Assembly: GCF_014652615.1 (NCBI RefSeq)
Contig: NZ_BMZD01000008.1
Span: forward strand, 1-64,000
Direction of reading: 5' to 3'
DNA length: 64,000 nt
Source: Novosphingobium arvoryzae
Lineage (GTDB): Bacteria > Pseudomonadota > Alphaproteobacteria > Sphingomonadales > Sphingomonadaceae
Shown: positions 8,559-17,066 of the stretch, one piece after another
Numbering within the stretch: position 1 is the stretch's first letter
Layout of the letters: each line of letters begins with the position of its first letter
The notes under the pieces: generated by a model
Seen by the model: only the letters and a program-made list of their open reading frames with translations
Database searches by the model: none
What the model was told of the DNA's origin: nothing
Made by a program: the position numbers and the translations under genes

Positions 8559-11006
8559 CTAGAACTTGAAGCCCAGCGTGGCCCCGAATTCGCGCGGGTT
8601 CATGACATTGACCGGGCGATAGCCGGAGTCATAAACGCCGCCGCCCACCCCGGCGAGGATCGAGCTGATGGTCTGGGTGCCCAGCGTGATGTTGGTGATC
8701 TTCTGCTGGTTGAGCAGGTTGCGGGCAAATACCGTGACCGACCACTTGTCATCCGGCCCGCGCACCCCGACGAATGCGTTGAGCTGGGTCCGCGCATCAT
8801 AGTCGTACTGCACCGTCTGCGAGAAGAAGCCGGGGCGATAGGCCAGCATGGCCGAGGCGAACGGCGTGACCGAACCCATCGGGAAGCGGACTTCGGTGTT
8901 GGCGGTCAGGCCGAAATCGGGAGTATCCGAAATCCGCCCGTTGTTGCGGCAATAGCTGACATTGCCGGTCCCGGTGACGCGCGGCGCGCCGGTCTGGTTG
9001 GGCTTGCCCGTTCCGGCGTAGTCGTTGCAGGGCAGCAGCGCGTTCTTGTAGCGCGCCTTGGCATAGGATGCGCTGAGGCCGATGCCCCAGTTTTCCGTCA
9101 CCCGCCCGTCGAGCGAGGCTTCGATGCCCTTCACTTCGGCATCGCCGTTATAGTTGAAGCCGAAGAAGCCCTGGCCCTGGGGGTCGGCGGCAGACACCCA
9201 GTAGATCTGCTCGAAGCGGCGAATGTAGCCGTCGAACTTCTGGTAGAATCCGGCCACGCTGTAGTTCAGGCGGCCCAGCACCTTGCCCTTGATGCCCGCT
9301 TCGAACGAATCCGTCTTTTCCTCCTTGGTGCGGATCAGGTCGGCGGTGATCCCGGCCGGCAGCGACACCCCGGTGGTCGGCGCGCGATACGAGTGGCCAT
9401 AGGCGGCATAGACAGTGAGCGTGTCGGTCACGTCATAACTGATGTTCGCGCCGCCGGTCCACGGTTTGGCCGTGGTGCGCTGAAGGTTGGCCGGGATCGC
9501 TTCGTTCGGGCCGCTGTTCTGGAAGCCGGTGGTGGTGATCTGGGTCGTCTGGGTGCTGCGACGGATCGAATAGCGCAGCCCCGCCTCGATCCGCAGCGGC
9601 CCGGAATTGTAGCGCAGGTTGCCCGCGAACGACCAGGTGCTGTTGCGCACCGGAACGACCACGTGGACCAGCAGCGGCAGCTTGTTCGGCACCGTGATGA
9701 ACGAACCGCCCGCGCCCAGCGGCGCCTTGACGAAGCCGTTGGGGTCGGTGTTGTAGACGAACAGGTCGTTATAGATGTCGTTGATGACATCGCCCGTGCG
9801 GTTGTAGTGGAAGGCGCTCACGCTCCACCCGAACCCTTCGGTATTGTTCGAATGGAGCCGCAGTTCCTGCGTGTCGAACTTGCTGGGCACGGAGACGAAG
9901 TTCTTCTGGACATAGCCGGGAATGGCATTGCCCAGATCCTGGTCGCGGTCGGTCAGCACGCGGCTGTACTGGTGCGCGCCGACGAATGACAACGTTGCCG
10001 GGCCCAGATCGTAATCCGCCGACAGGTTCACGATATGCGTCTTGTTGCGGATACGATAGCCGCTGTCCGACACCGCCGCATAATTGCCCGCGGTCAGCGC
10101 CGGGCCGGAACGGACGGCGGTGTTGGTTGCGAACGGTCCGCCGCCGAACGAGGGCGGCATGAAGATGCTGGGGATGCCGAAAATCTCGGAATAGACGCGC
10201 TGCGGCGTGTTCCCGGTGCCGACAACCTGCTGGTACGATTTCGCATCGGAATTGAGGTACTGATAGCTGAGGTAGGCGGTGAAGGCCTCGCTCGGCTGGA
10301 AGCCCAGCGTCACGCGGCCGCTGGCCGTGGTGTTGTAGCCGCGCTTGTTGGCCAGCGTCAGGTTGCGGACGTGATTGACCCGGTTGCCGTCGTAGAGCCC
10401 GGCCACGCGCAGCGCCAGCGTATCCGACAGCGGCAGCGTCACGCCGCCCTGCACGTTCACGCCGCCGCGATCGGTCGCGCTGGCCTGGGCATAGCCTTCC
10501 GTCACGCCGAAATCGGGGCGGCGGGTGGCGATGGTGATGGAGCCCGCCGGGGCCGACAGCCCGCGCAGCAGGCCCTGGGGACCGCGCAGCACTTCGATCT
10601 GCGCAACGTCGTACATCGCGGTGTAGACGGTCTGCGCGTCGGTCGGAATTTCGTTGAAGTAGACTTCCACCGTCGGGCTGGTGCCCTGATCGGGATCGAA
10701 CGAGATGCCGCGCAGCGTGGTGGTGTTCTTGCGCGGGTCGTTGTTGTTGAGATCAAGCCCCGGCGCGAGCTGCGAGATGTCCTTGATGTCGAACAGGCTC
10801 AGCTTTTCAAGCTGCTCGCCCGTCGCGACGTTCACCTGCATTGCCACTTCCTGCAGGCTGCGGGAATCGCGGGTGGCGGTGACGATGATGTCGGTGCTGC
10901 TGTCACCGCTGCCATCGGCCTCCTCTGCCTGCGCATGGCCGGAAAATGCCAGTGCGGATGACCCGCAGGCCAGGATGGCCAGACGACGAAGCTTTGTGAT
11001 GCGCAT
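8559..11006 (-). CDS. TonB-dependent receptor
   Basis: 815 residues. The signal peptide (MRITKLRRLAILACGSSALA, cleavage after HAQA near residue 27) is followed by TDIIVTATRDSRSLQEV (TonB box region). The plug domain (about 45-165) contains VLRGPQGLLRGLSAPAGS, and the beta barrel ends GFKF. It is an outer-membrane importer. It is divergent from the Baeyer-Villiger monooxygenase gene, and the 317-base promoter region between them carries two copies of a 16-bp palindrome shared with the other promoters of the 8.5-24.7 kb module. It is therefore likely co-regulated with that pathway and probably imports the pathway substrate. Confidence 0.93.
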   Translation of the reverse strand: MRITKLRRLAILACGSSALAFSGHAQAEEADGSGDSSTDIIVTATRDSRSLQEVAMQVNVATGEQLEKLSLFDIKDISQLAPGLDLNNNDPRKNTTTLRGISFDPDQGTSPTVEVYFNEIPTDAQTVYTAMYDVAQIEVLRGPQGLLRGLSAPAGSITIATRRPDFGVTEGYAQASATDRGGVNVQGGVTLPLSDTLALRVAGLYDGNRVNHVRNLTLANKRGYNTTASGRVTLGFQPSEAFTAYLSYQYLNSDAKSYQQVVGTGNTPQRVYSEIFGIPSIFMPPSFGGGPFATNTAVRSGPALTAGNYAAVSDSGYRIRNKTHIVNLSADYDLGPATLSFVGAHQYSRVLTDRDQDLGNAIPGYVQKNFVSVPSKFDTQELRLHSNNTEGFGWSVSAFHYNRTGDVINDIYNDLFVYNTDPNGFVKAPLGAGGSFITVPNKLPLLVHVVVPVRNSTWSFAGNLRYNSGPLRIEAGLRYSIRRSTQTTQITTTGFQNSGPNEAIPANLQRTTAKPWTGGANISYDVTDTLTVYAAYGHSYRAPTTGVSLPAGITADLIRTKEEKTDSFEAGIKGKVLGRLNYSVAGFYQKFDGYIRRFEQIYWVSAADPQGQGFFGFNYNGDAEVKGIEASLDGRVTENWGIGLSASYAKARYKNALLPCNDYAGTGKPNQTGAPRVTGTGNVSYCRNNGRISDTPDFGLTANTEVRFPMGSVTPFASAMLAYRPGFFSQTVQYDYDARTQLNAFVGVRGPDDKWSVTVFARNLLNQQKITNITLGTQTISSILAGVGGGVYDSGYRPVNVMNPREFGATLGFKF

Positions 11007-11157
11007 GCATTCCCTCCCCAGTTCAGGCTTGTCAGCCGGATTGCTTGCCGGGCTGCCAATCGACGCGATCGCTGGGAATCATGCGCAACAGCGGCCCGTC
11101 TGGGCCCGCGTTTCATCACTCTTCCCGGTCACGAGTCGGTTGGTTGCCCGCTTATTT

Positions 11158-11173
11158 GTGAGTATATACTTAC
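11158..11173. promoter_or_regulatory. Operator GTGAGT-ATAT-ACTTAC (TetR-type module site)
   Basis: 16-bp imperfect palindrome with arms GTGAGT and ACTTAC around ATAT. It matches three other sites (11278, 16999, 21841), all in promoters of the same module. It is probably bound by the TetR regulator encoded at 19246. Confidence 0.7.
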
Positions 11174-11277
11174 CCATGAGGATCCACGGCGTCAACGGGG
11201 CGCGGTGGCTGCGATGAAATGATCCATGCCGTTCGTCAAAAGTCGCAAACAGGGGCTTGCAGTCCATCCGGCAATAT

Positions 11278-11293
11278 GTGAGTAAACACTCAC
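11278..11293. promoter_or_regulatory. Operator GTGAGT-AAAC-ACTCAC (TetR-type module site)
   Basis: Arms GTGAGT and ACTCAC are exact inverted repeats around AAAC. It lies 30 bases upstream of the monooxygenase ATG, a position where binding would block transcription. It is the best copy of the shared motif. Confidence 0.75.
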
Positions 11294-11323
11294 AAGATTG
11301 ATCGAGGGAAATGGGAGTCCGCG

Positions 11324-13246
11324 ATGTCGCAAGTGCTGAACCCTGCCGCGAGCCTGCCGCTCGCAGATTCGCCGGAGCTGCAACAGGCCCTGGCGCAGGC
11401 CAATCTGCCCACCCTGCTGGCGGTTTACGTGCACCTGTCGCACGACGCGGCCATGCTGGACCGGTTTGCCGATTGCATCCGGCCCGCGTTCGCGCCGGTG
11501 CCGACGTCCATTCCCGATGATCTCGCGGCGGACTTGCGCGGCAAGCTGCACCACTTGCTGGTCACTGGTGAGGGCCTTGCCACTGGCGCGCCCGATGATG
11601 CCCTGTTCCAGCGCATCATGTCGGTGATGGTCGGTGAGCCGGTGGAGCAGGAATTCATCGAACTCGCCTTCGACCAGTGCGGCTTCCGCCCGTGGATCGA
11701 CCGTTCGGCCCTGCCGGGCCGGGCGAGCCGCCCCGCGAACTTCAAGGTGCTGGTGATCGGCGCCGGGATGACCGGGATGGCCGCCGCGATCAAGCTGGAG
11801 GAAGCGGGCTATGACTATGTGGTGATCGAGAAGAACGCCGAAGTCGGCGGCACCTGGTACGAAAACCGCTACCCCGGCGTCGGAGTCGATACGCCCAGCC
11901 ATTTCTACAGCTTCAGCTGGGAAATCTGGCCGGACTGGCACCATTACCACCCGCAGGGCGCGGACATGCAGCGCTACATGGTGGAGGTGGCCGACAAGTA
12001 TGGGCTGCGCCGCAACGTGCAATTCAACACCCGCGTCGAAACGCTGGTTTATGACGAGGCGAGCGGCATGTGGACCGTCACCGTCCGCCGCCCGGATGGC
12101 CGGACGGAAGACCTGGTGGTCAACGCGGTGATCAACGGCCATGGCCCGGTCAACCGCTTCAAGTGGCCCGACATTCCCGGCCTTGCCGATTTCAACGGTC
12201 CCGTGGTCCATACCGCCGACTGGCCCGCCGACCTTGACCTGAAGGGCAAGCGCGTGGCGGTGATCGGCACGGCCGCCAGCGCCGCGCAGCTGGTCGGCGC
12301 GATTGCCCCCGAAGTGGCAAGCCTGACCGTCTATCAGCGCACCCCGCACTGGGTGATCCACAACCCGGAAATCGCCGACGAGGTGAGCGCCGGGATGCAG
12401 TGGGCGCTGCGCAACATTCCCGGCTTCAAGGAATGGTTCCGCTTCAAGGTCTATTGGGCGGCGGCGGACGGCCTGTTTGCCAACGTGTTGCAGGACCCGG
12501 CCTGGGTCGGCAACGACCTGGCGGTGTCGGAACTCAACGAGATGACCCGGCAATATGCCCTGTCCTACCTGCACCAGAAGTTCGCCGACCGGCCCGACCT
12601 GATCGAGAAGCTGACGCCAGACTTCCCGATCTTTTCGAAGCGGATCGTGCTGGACAACGGCTGGTTCGACGCGCTGCTGCGGCCCAACGTCACGCTGGAA
12701 AACAAGGGCATCGCGCGGATCCTGCCGAACGGGATCGAGGCGAAGGACGGCAGCGTGTTCGAATGCGACGTGATCGTCTGCGCCACCGGGTTCAACGTGG
12801 CCAGGATGCTGGGCAACCTGACGGTCAAGGGCATCGGCGGGCGCGATCTGGGCGCGGAATGGGGCGAGGAGGATGCGCGGTCCTACATGGGCATGTGCGT
12901 GCCGGGGTATCCCAACTACTTCCACACCGTCGGCCCCAACAGCGCCCCCAACCACGCTGCCGGGCAGAACCTGATTTCGGAATGCCAGGTCAACTGGATC
13001 ATCGAGGCACTGGACCGCGTGACCGAAGCCGGGGCAAAGTCGTTCGAGGTGACCGAGCAGGCCTATGACGACTGGAACCGCAAGGTCGAGGCCAGGATGC
13101 CGCAGATGATCTGGTCGCACCCGCGCGCCAGCAGCTATTACATGAACAGCAAGCGCCGCATCTTCCTGTCGTGGCCGTGGCGGCTGGTGGACTTCTTCAA
13201 CGAAACCCGCGCCCCGGCCGAAGGCAGCTACGTGCTGCATCGCTGA
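11324..13246 (+). CDS. Baeyer-Villiger monooxygenase, 4-hydroxyacetophenone-monooxygenase-like
   Basis: 640-residue FAD/NADPH flavoprotein. The FAD Rossmann motif GAGMTG is at residues 146-151. The Baeyer-Villiger fingerprint FxGxxxHxxxW appears as FNGPVVHTADW at 290-300. The NADPH motif at about 314-320 reads VIGTAASA. The first 140 residues before the FAD fold are an extra helical domain, as in 4-hydroxyacetophenone monooxygenases, whose total length (about 640) also matches. Such enzymes insert oxygen next to a ketone to give an ester or lactone. An esterase gene lies in the nearby co-regulated operon. The ketone substrate is unknown; in this family it may be aryl, alicyclic or steroid-like. 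Confidence 0.92.
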   Translation: MSQVLNPAASLPLADSPELQQALAQANLPTLLAVYVHLSHDAAMLDRFADCIRPAFAPVPTSIPDDLAADLRGKLHHLLVTGEGLATGAPDDALFQRIMSVMVGEPVEQEFIELAFDQCGFRPWIDRSALPGRASRPANFKVLVIGAGMTGMAAAIKLEEAGYDYVVIEKNAEVGGTWYENRYPGVGVDTPSHFYSFSWEIWPDWHHYHPQGADMQRYMVEVADKYGLRRNVQFNTRVETLVYDEASGMWTVTVRRPDGRTEDLVVNAVINGHGPVNRFKWPDIPGLADFNGPVVHTADWPADLDLKGKRVAVIGTAASAAQLVGAIAPEVASLTVYQRTPHWVIHNPEIADEVSAGMQWALRNIPGFKEWFRFKVYWAAADGLFANVLQDPAWVGNDLAVSELNEMTRQYALSYLHQKFADRPDLIEKLTPDFPIFSKRIVLDNGWFDALLRPNVTLENKGIARILPNGIEAKDGSVFECDVIVCATGFNVARMLGNLTVKGIGGRDLGAEWGEEDARSYMGMCVPGYPNYFHTVGPNSAPNHAAGQNLISECQVNWIIEALDRVTEAGAKSFEVTEQAYDDWNRKVEARMPQMIWSHPRASSYYMNSKRRIFLSWPWRLVDFFNETRAPAEGSYVLHR

Positions 13247-13255
13247 CGTGCGGAA

Positions 13256-13288
13256 CCGGCGGGGCGCACCCTCTCAGTGCCCCGCCGG
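13256..13288. terminator. Bidirectional terminator hairpin between convergent genes
   Basis: Perfect 10-bp stem CCGGCGGGGC/GCCCCGCCGG with a 13-base loop. It sits between the monooxygenase stop (13246) and the stop of the convergent SDR gene (13312). No strong T tract, but position and stem fit a shared terminator. Confidence 0.65.
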
Positions 13289-13311
13289 ATACCGCAGCAA
13301 TGGTTTGGCCG

Positions 13312-14163
13312 TCAGTCGACCAGCTCGCGCACGGCCTCGTTCATCACGGGCGGCTGCTGGCTGTTGAAGAAGGCGATGCGGCTTTCAATCGCGGACATCG
13401 TCATGTCGGGCTGGGTATGGACCCAGAACCGGCCTTCCGCGACCTGCTCCATGATGCGCTGGCACCCTTCGGCCAGGTCCATGCCGTAATCGCGCATCAT
13501 CTCGAACATCTTGCGGCGATGCGTGGCGGCGGCGGGCGGTTCGCCCGCACCGGCGCTGGCTTCGAAGATGCTGGTCTTGAGCATGCCGGGCATGATCGAG
13601 CAGACATGGATCGGCGCGCCTTTCAGCTGCATTTCCAGATAGAGGCATTCGCTGAATGCCTGCACCGCATGCTTGGTCATGATGTAGGCCGTCTGGCATG
13701 GCATCACGCTGAACGCCCCCATCGAGGCGAGGTTGGCGATCCAGGCTTCCTGACCACTGGCCAGCATCCGGGGGGCAAAGGCGCGCACGCCGTGGACCAC
13801 CCCGTGCACATTGATGTCCAGCGTCGCGTCCCAGCGCTCGGCCGGGATTTCCCAGCTATAGCCGATCGTCTCGATCCCGGCATTGTTGACCAGCAGGCGC
13901 ACATCGCCGTGCCGGGCGTGGACCGTTTCGGCCAGCCGGTCGAGCTCTTCCGCGCGCGATACATCGACGCGGATCGGATCGGCGAGGCCGCCCGCCGCGC
14001 GGATCTCGCCGGTAATGGCCTGTGCCCGGTCCAGATCGACATCGGCGACGACCACCGTCATGCCCAATGCGCCCGCGCGCCGGGCCAGCCCGGCGCCGAT
14101 GCCAGCACCGGCCCCGGTGATCACCGCTACGCCATGGCTGAAAACTTCCACATCGCGGCCCAT
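13312..14163 (-). CDS. SDR-family oxidoreductase
   Basis: 283 residues, classical short-chain dehydrogenase. The cofactor motif TGAGAGIG is at 16-23, NNAG at about 93-96, catalytic Ser147, and YIMTK with Tyr160/Lys164. An acidic residue after the second strand (ADVD) favours NAD(H). It is the last gene of a minus-strand operon (16965 to 13312) that also encodes an alpha/beta esterase one base upstream. It probably oxidises a hydroxyl on the ring or on the alcohol freed by ester hydrolysis; which one is inference. Confidence 0.92.
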   Translation of the reverse strand: MGRDVEVFSHGVAVITGAGAGIGAGLARRAGALGMTVVVADVDLDRAQAITGEIRAAGGLADPIRVDVSRAEELDRLAETVHARHGDVRLLVNNAGIETIGYSWEIPAERWDATLDINVHGVVHGVRAFAPRMLASGQEAWIANLASMGAFSVMPCQTAYIMTKHAVQAFSECLYLEMQLKGAPIHVCSIMPGMLKTSIFEASAGAGEPPAAATHRRKMFEMMRDYGMDLAEGCQRIMEQVAEGRFWVHTQPDMTMSAIESRIAFFNSQQPPVMNEAVRELVD

Positions 14164-14164
14164 G

Positions 14165-15103
14165 TCAATTCTCCAGGTGAAGTTTCAGAAAGGCCGCCGC
14201 GTCCTGCAGCACGGCCCGCGCGCCCGGCAGGAAGCCGACCCACGAGGCAAAGCCATGGACCATGCCGGGATAGCGCTTCACGGTAACCGGCACGCCCGCA
14301 GCGGCCAGCTTTGCGCCAAAGGCTTCGGCGTCGTCGCGCGAGGGGTCGCATTCGGCCGTGCCGACGAAAGTCGGCGGCAGGTTCGCATGGCTGGCGGCGC
14401 GCACGGGGGAGGCCTGCGGATCGTGCTGCTGCACGGCCGGATCGTGCAGGTACTGTTCATAGAACCACGCGATGTCGTCCTGCTGAAGCAGCGGCCCGGC
14501 GGCAAATTCGCGCGCCGATGCGGTCAGTTCCGAGGGGTAGTTGCACGAGCCATAGATGTTGACCTGCGCGCGTAGCGCCGGCCCGCCAAGGTCGCGCGCG
14601 CGCAGCGCGGCGGCGGCAACCAGATTGCCGCCCGCACTGTCGCCCGCCACCGCCAGCCGGGCCGGATCACCGCCAAAGTCCGCGGCATGGCCCGCCGCCC
14701 ATTGCAGCGCGGCGAAAGTATCGTCGGGCGCGGCGGGGAAGGGATGTTCCGGGGCGAGCCGGTAATCGACCGAGACGACGATGGCCCCGCTCCACGCGCA
14801 GAGCGCGCGGGCGATCATGTCCTGCGTGTCGAGATCGCCCACGACATAGCCGCCGCCGTGGCAATAGATGACCACGGGGAAGGGGGCGCTGCCCTCCGGC
14901 GTGTAGAGGCGCAGGCCCAGCGGACCGCCGGGGCCGTCGATGGTCCGGTCCTCCACCGCTGCCACCGGGGCATCGGGCGGGGGCGGGAGCATCACCGAAC
15001 TGTCGCGCACGGCCTGTCGCAAGGTGGCCAGGTCCATGTTGCGCACCCCCGGCCAGGGCGGCGCGGCGGCCAGCATGGCTTCGATCTGCGGGTCTACCGG
15101 CAT
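14165..15103 (-). CDS. Alpha/beta hydrolase, hormone-sensitive-lipase family
   Basis: 312 residues. The oxyanion motif HGGG is at 82-85 and the nucleophile elbow GDSAG at 154-158 (Ser156). The acid (AECDPSRDD region) and histidine (GMVHGF) complete the triad near the C-terminus. Members hydrolyse short or bulky esters and lactones in the cytoplasm. With the Baeyer-Villiger enzyme of the same putative regulon, the simplest role is opening the ester or lactone it makes. The gene is 13 bases downstream of the Dabb-like gene and 1 base upstream of the SDR gene, in one operon. Confidence 0.92.
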   Translation of the reverse strand: MPVDPQIEAMLAAAPPWPGVRNMDLATLRQAVRDSSVMLPPPPDAPVAAVEDRTIDGPGGPLGLRLYTPEGSAPFPVVIYCHGGGYVVGDLDTQDMIARALCAWSGAIVVSVDYRLAPEHPFPAAPDDTFAALQWAAGHAADFGGDPARLAVAGDSAGGNLVAAAALRARDLGGPALRAQVNIYGSCNYPSELTASAREFAAGPLLQQDDIAWFYEQYLHDPAVQQHDPQASPVRAASHANLPPTFVGTAECDPSRDDAEAFGAKLAAAGVPVTVKRYPGMVHGFASWVGFLPGARAVLQDAAAFLKLHLEN

Positions 15104-15116
15104 GGCTGACGCTCCC

Positions 15117-15728
15117 TCAGCCGAGCACGGGCGCGCCGAACGCGGCGAAGCTGTGGCACAGGCGGGTGTTGACGATCCAGTCGGGGCATTCGGGATCGAA
15201 CCAGCGGTCGATCACCGCCCAGTGATAGGGGTGCAGCATATATGGCCCCATCAGTCCGCCGATGTCGGCGTATTCCTGTTCCCACACGTGGGTCCAGGGC
15301 AGATCTCCGCCAGATTCGATGGCGGACGCCAGCCGCCAGTTGCGGATTGCCGGAATGTATTTGGGCATCAGCACCATTTCGGCCTCGAACTCGGCCAGGC
15401 GGGCCGTCGCCTGCGGGCGGTCGGCACACAGCAGCAGGCCGCGCCAGACCCCATCGGCCAGGCCGGGCGCACCGACGGCGCTCTGGCCGTTGCCGAACAG
15501 GGCCCAGTTGCACTGCACGGCACCGGCCGCGGCAATCGCGGCATCGATCGCGGGGCGGGCTGCGCGATAGGCCGACTCGTCCGCGAACGCGAAGCGGGCT
15601 GCCACATCGCCGCCGTTGAAGTTCCCTTCCATCACCGGCGCGGCGGCACCGTTCAGCGCCTTGAGGGCCGCGGTCAGGTCAGTGCGCGCGGCTTCATCCG
15701 CGCTGACCAGGCAGATCAGGTTAAACAT
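15117..15728 (-). CDS. Dabb-like (stress-responsive A/B barrel) protein of unknown role
   Basis: 203 residues when started at MFNLICLV (ATG at 15728, overlapping the upstream stop by 8 bases). An upstream ATG at 15776 would add a non-matching leader. The second half (about 105-195, with THVWEQEYADIGGLMGPYML and HPYHWAVIDRWFDPECP) resembles the dimeric alpha-beta barrel (Dabb/EthD-like) fold. The first half looks like a weaker, similar repeat. Such proteins are often found beside catabolic oxygenases and hydrolases without a defined reaction; some bind or isomerise pathway intermediates. The position in an esterase/SDR operon suggests a pathway role. Confidence 0.7.
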   Translation of the reverse strand: MFNLICLVSADEAARTDLTAALKALNGAAAPVMEGNFNGGDVAARFAFADESAYRAARPAIDAAIAAAGAVQCNWALFGNGQSAVGAPGLADGVWRGLLLCADRPQATARLAEFEAEMVLMPKYIPAIRNWRLASAIESGGDLPWTHVWEQEYADIGGLMGPYMLHPYHWAVIDRWFDPECPDWIVNTRLCHSFAAFGAPVLG

Positions 15729-16065
15729 GGCTGAGGGCCTCCACGTCGGCCTCGGCCGATCCGAAATAGCGTGCACGCGAGGCGATCAGCGGGGCGGCTT
15801 CGGCCCAGAACGCCTCGACCGCGGGGTCATAGCGCGATTGCACCGCCTGCCCCCACCAGCCACCGGGGCCGGTGACCGTCCAGGTGATCAGCAGGCGATT
15901 GGACAGCTCGTCCAGCCACATCGGCGGCGCGACGATTTCGCGGTCCAGCACCATGCCCCGCGCCAGCGCGGCGGGGGCATAGCGGGTGCGATACAGCTCC
16001 AGCAGGTCCCGCGCCCGACCGGGGGCGGCGACGATATCGTCGATGATGAAGATGGTCTGGTCCAT
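15721..16065 (-). CDS. Small hypothetical protein, possible ferredoxin-like alpha-beta barrel
   Basis: 114 residues starting MDQTIFIIDDIVAAPGRARD, with a conserved-looking PPMWLDELSNRLLITWTVTG segment and a WGQAVQSRYDP region. I do not recognise a named family with confidence. Length and pattern suit a Dabb/NIPSNAP-like small barrel. It is coupled to the next gene by an 8-base overlap and lies 3 bases after the upstream SDR gene, so the two small proteins are probably translated together and may act as partners. Confidence 0.65.
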   Translation of the reverse strand: MDQTIFIIDDIVAAPGRARDLLELYRTRYAPAALARGMVLDREIVAPPMWLDELSNRLLITWTVTGPGGWWGQAVQSRYDPAVEAFWAEAAPLIASRARYFGSAEADVEALSHV

Positions 16066-16068
16066 GGC

Positions 16069-16965
16069 TTACAATCCGTCGAGGCTGGTGGCCGGGTGGG
16101 AATAGAGCGGCAGTTCCGCCGGCGGCAGTTCGCCCGTTCCGTCCAGCGTGCGCACCGGAAAGCCCATGGCGTGCGGGAAATGCATCGAGAACGCCACCAG
16201 CCCGGTCCGCTCGGCAGCGGGCAGGTGGCACATTTCCAGAACCGTCTGCGCCAAATAGGCCGGGTCCTCGCACGGATAGTCTGCCGGGATCAGGGCGTCC
16301 GCGCCGGGAGTGCGGATCGCGGTGGACGGGCCGACCACGTTGACGGCGATGTTGCTGTCCACCAGTTCGGCGGCCATCCCCTGGGTCAGCCGGTGCAGCG
16401 CCGCCTTGCTGGCCGCATAGACCGAATCCCCGCCCGCTCTGGCATAGTCCAGATAAGGGCGAACCGGCGGATAGGCCGTGATCGAGCCGATGTTGACGAT
16501 CCACCCCGCGCCCGCCTGCAGCATGTGCGGGATCGCCGCCTGCGCCAGCCGGAACGGCACGCGCAGGTAATGGTCGAACGTGCGGTCGAACGTGTGCAGC
16601 GCCATCTGGTCGACCCGCGCATAGTCGGCGAACCCGGCGTTGTTGACCAGGATGTCCAGCCCGCCAGCCAGCTTGGCCGCACGATCGATCAGCGAATCGC
16701 GCTGGTCCGCATCCTCCAGATCGGCCGCCAGCGCGATGGCCTTGCCGCCCGCCGCCTCGATCAGGGCGACCGTTTCGGCCAGCGTGCCGGGCACGATCTG
16801 CTGCTGGCCAAAGCGCACGCCGCCTGCCGGCTTGTCAGCCGAACGGGCGGTTACCACCACGGTCGCGCCCGCACTTGCTAGCCGCTGCGCCACCGCGCGG
16901 CCGATCCCCCGACTGCTGCCGGTTACCAGCGCAATCTTGCCCGCCAGCTTCTGTTCCTGATCCAT
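16069..16965 (-). CDS. SDR-family oxidoreductase, first gene of esterase operon
   Basis: 298 residues. TGSSRGIG at 15-22, NNAG at about 108-111, Ser161, and YAASK with Tyr183/Lys187: a complete classical SDR. It opens the minus-strand operon SDR, small protein, Dabb-like protein, esterase, SDR, and is divergent from the MDR gene at 17067. The 16-bp operator 16999-17014 sits between the two starts, so both directions are probably controlled together. Substrate unknown; dehydrogenation of a cyclic alcohol is plausible. Confidence 0.92.
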   Translation of the reverse strand: MDQEQKLAGKIALVTGSSRGIGRAVAQRLASAGATVVVTARSADKPAGGVRFGQQQIVPGTLAETVALIEAAGGKAIALAADLEDADQRDSLIDRAAKLAGGLDILVNNAGFADYARVDQMALHTFDRTFDHYLRVPFRLAQAAIPHMLQAGAGWIVNIGSITAYPPVRPYLDYARAGGDSVYAASKAALHRLTQGMAAELVDSNIAVNVVGPSTAIRTPGADALIPADYPCEDPAYLAQTVLEMCHLPAAERTGLVAFSMHFPHAMGFPVRTLDGTGELPPAELPLYSHPATSLDGL

Positions 16966-16998
16966 TGAATTGCCTCTCCCCTTGCAGATCCCTGCATA

Positions 16999-17014
16999 AT
17001 GAGTGTTTACTTAC
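16999..17014. promoter_or_regulatory. Operator ATGAGT-GTTT-ACTTAC (TetR-type module site)
   Basis: Third copy of the 16-bp palindrome. Its spacer GTTT is the complement of the AAAC in the copy at 11278. It lies between the divergent SDR operon (start 16965) and MDR gene (start 17067). Confidence 0.7.
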
Positions 17015-17066
17015 TTGCATAGGCAAATTAGGAATCGAGTCAATCGATCCGGGGAGAGAAGCGACA

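Larger units (their letters stand above)
11007..11323. other. Divergent promoter region, TonB receptor / monooxygenase
   Basis: 317 bases with no gene. It holds two palindromic operators (11158-11173 and 11278-11293), 120 bases apart, one towards each gene. The receptor start has GGGGAGGG and the monooxygenase start has AATGGGAG as ribosome-binding sites. Confidence 0.7.

Noticed and set aside
8180..8569. A 129-residue plus-strand open frame in the same gap
   Set aside because: It runs into the terminator and the end of the receptor gene, and has no family similarity.
11192..13240. A 682-residue open frame opposite the Baeyer-Villiger enzyme
   Set aside because: The plus strand carries intact FAD and Baeyer-Villiger motifs over the same stretch; the antisense protein has none.
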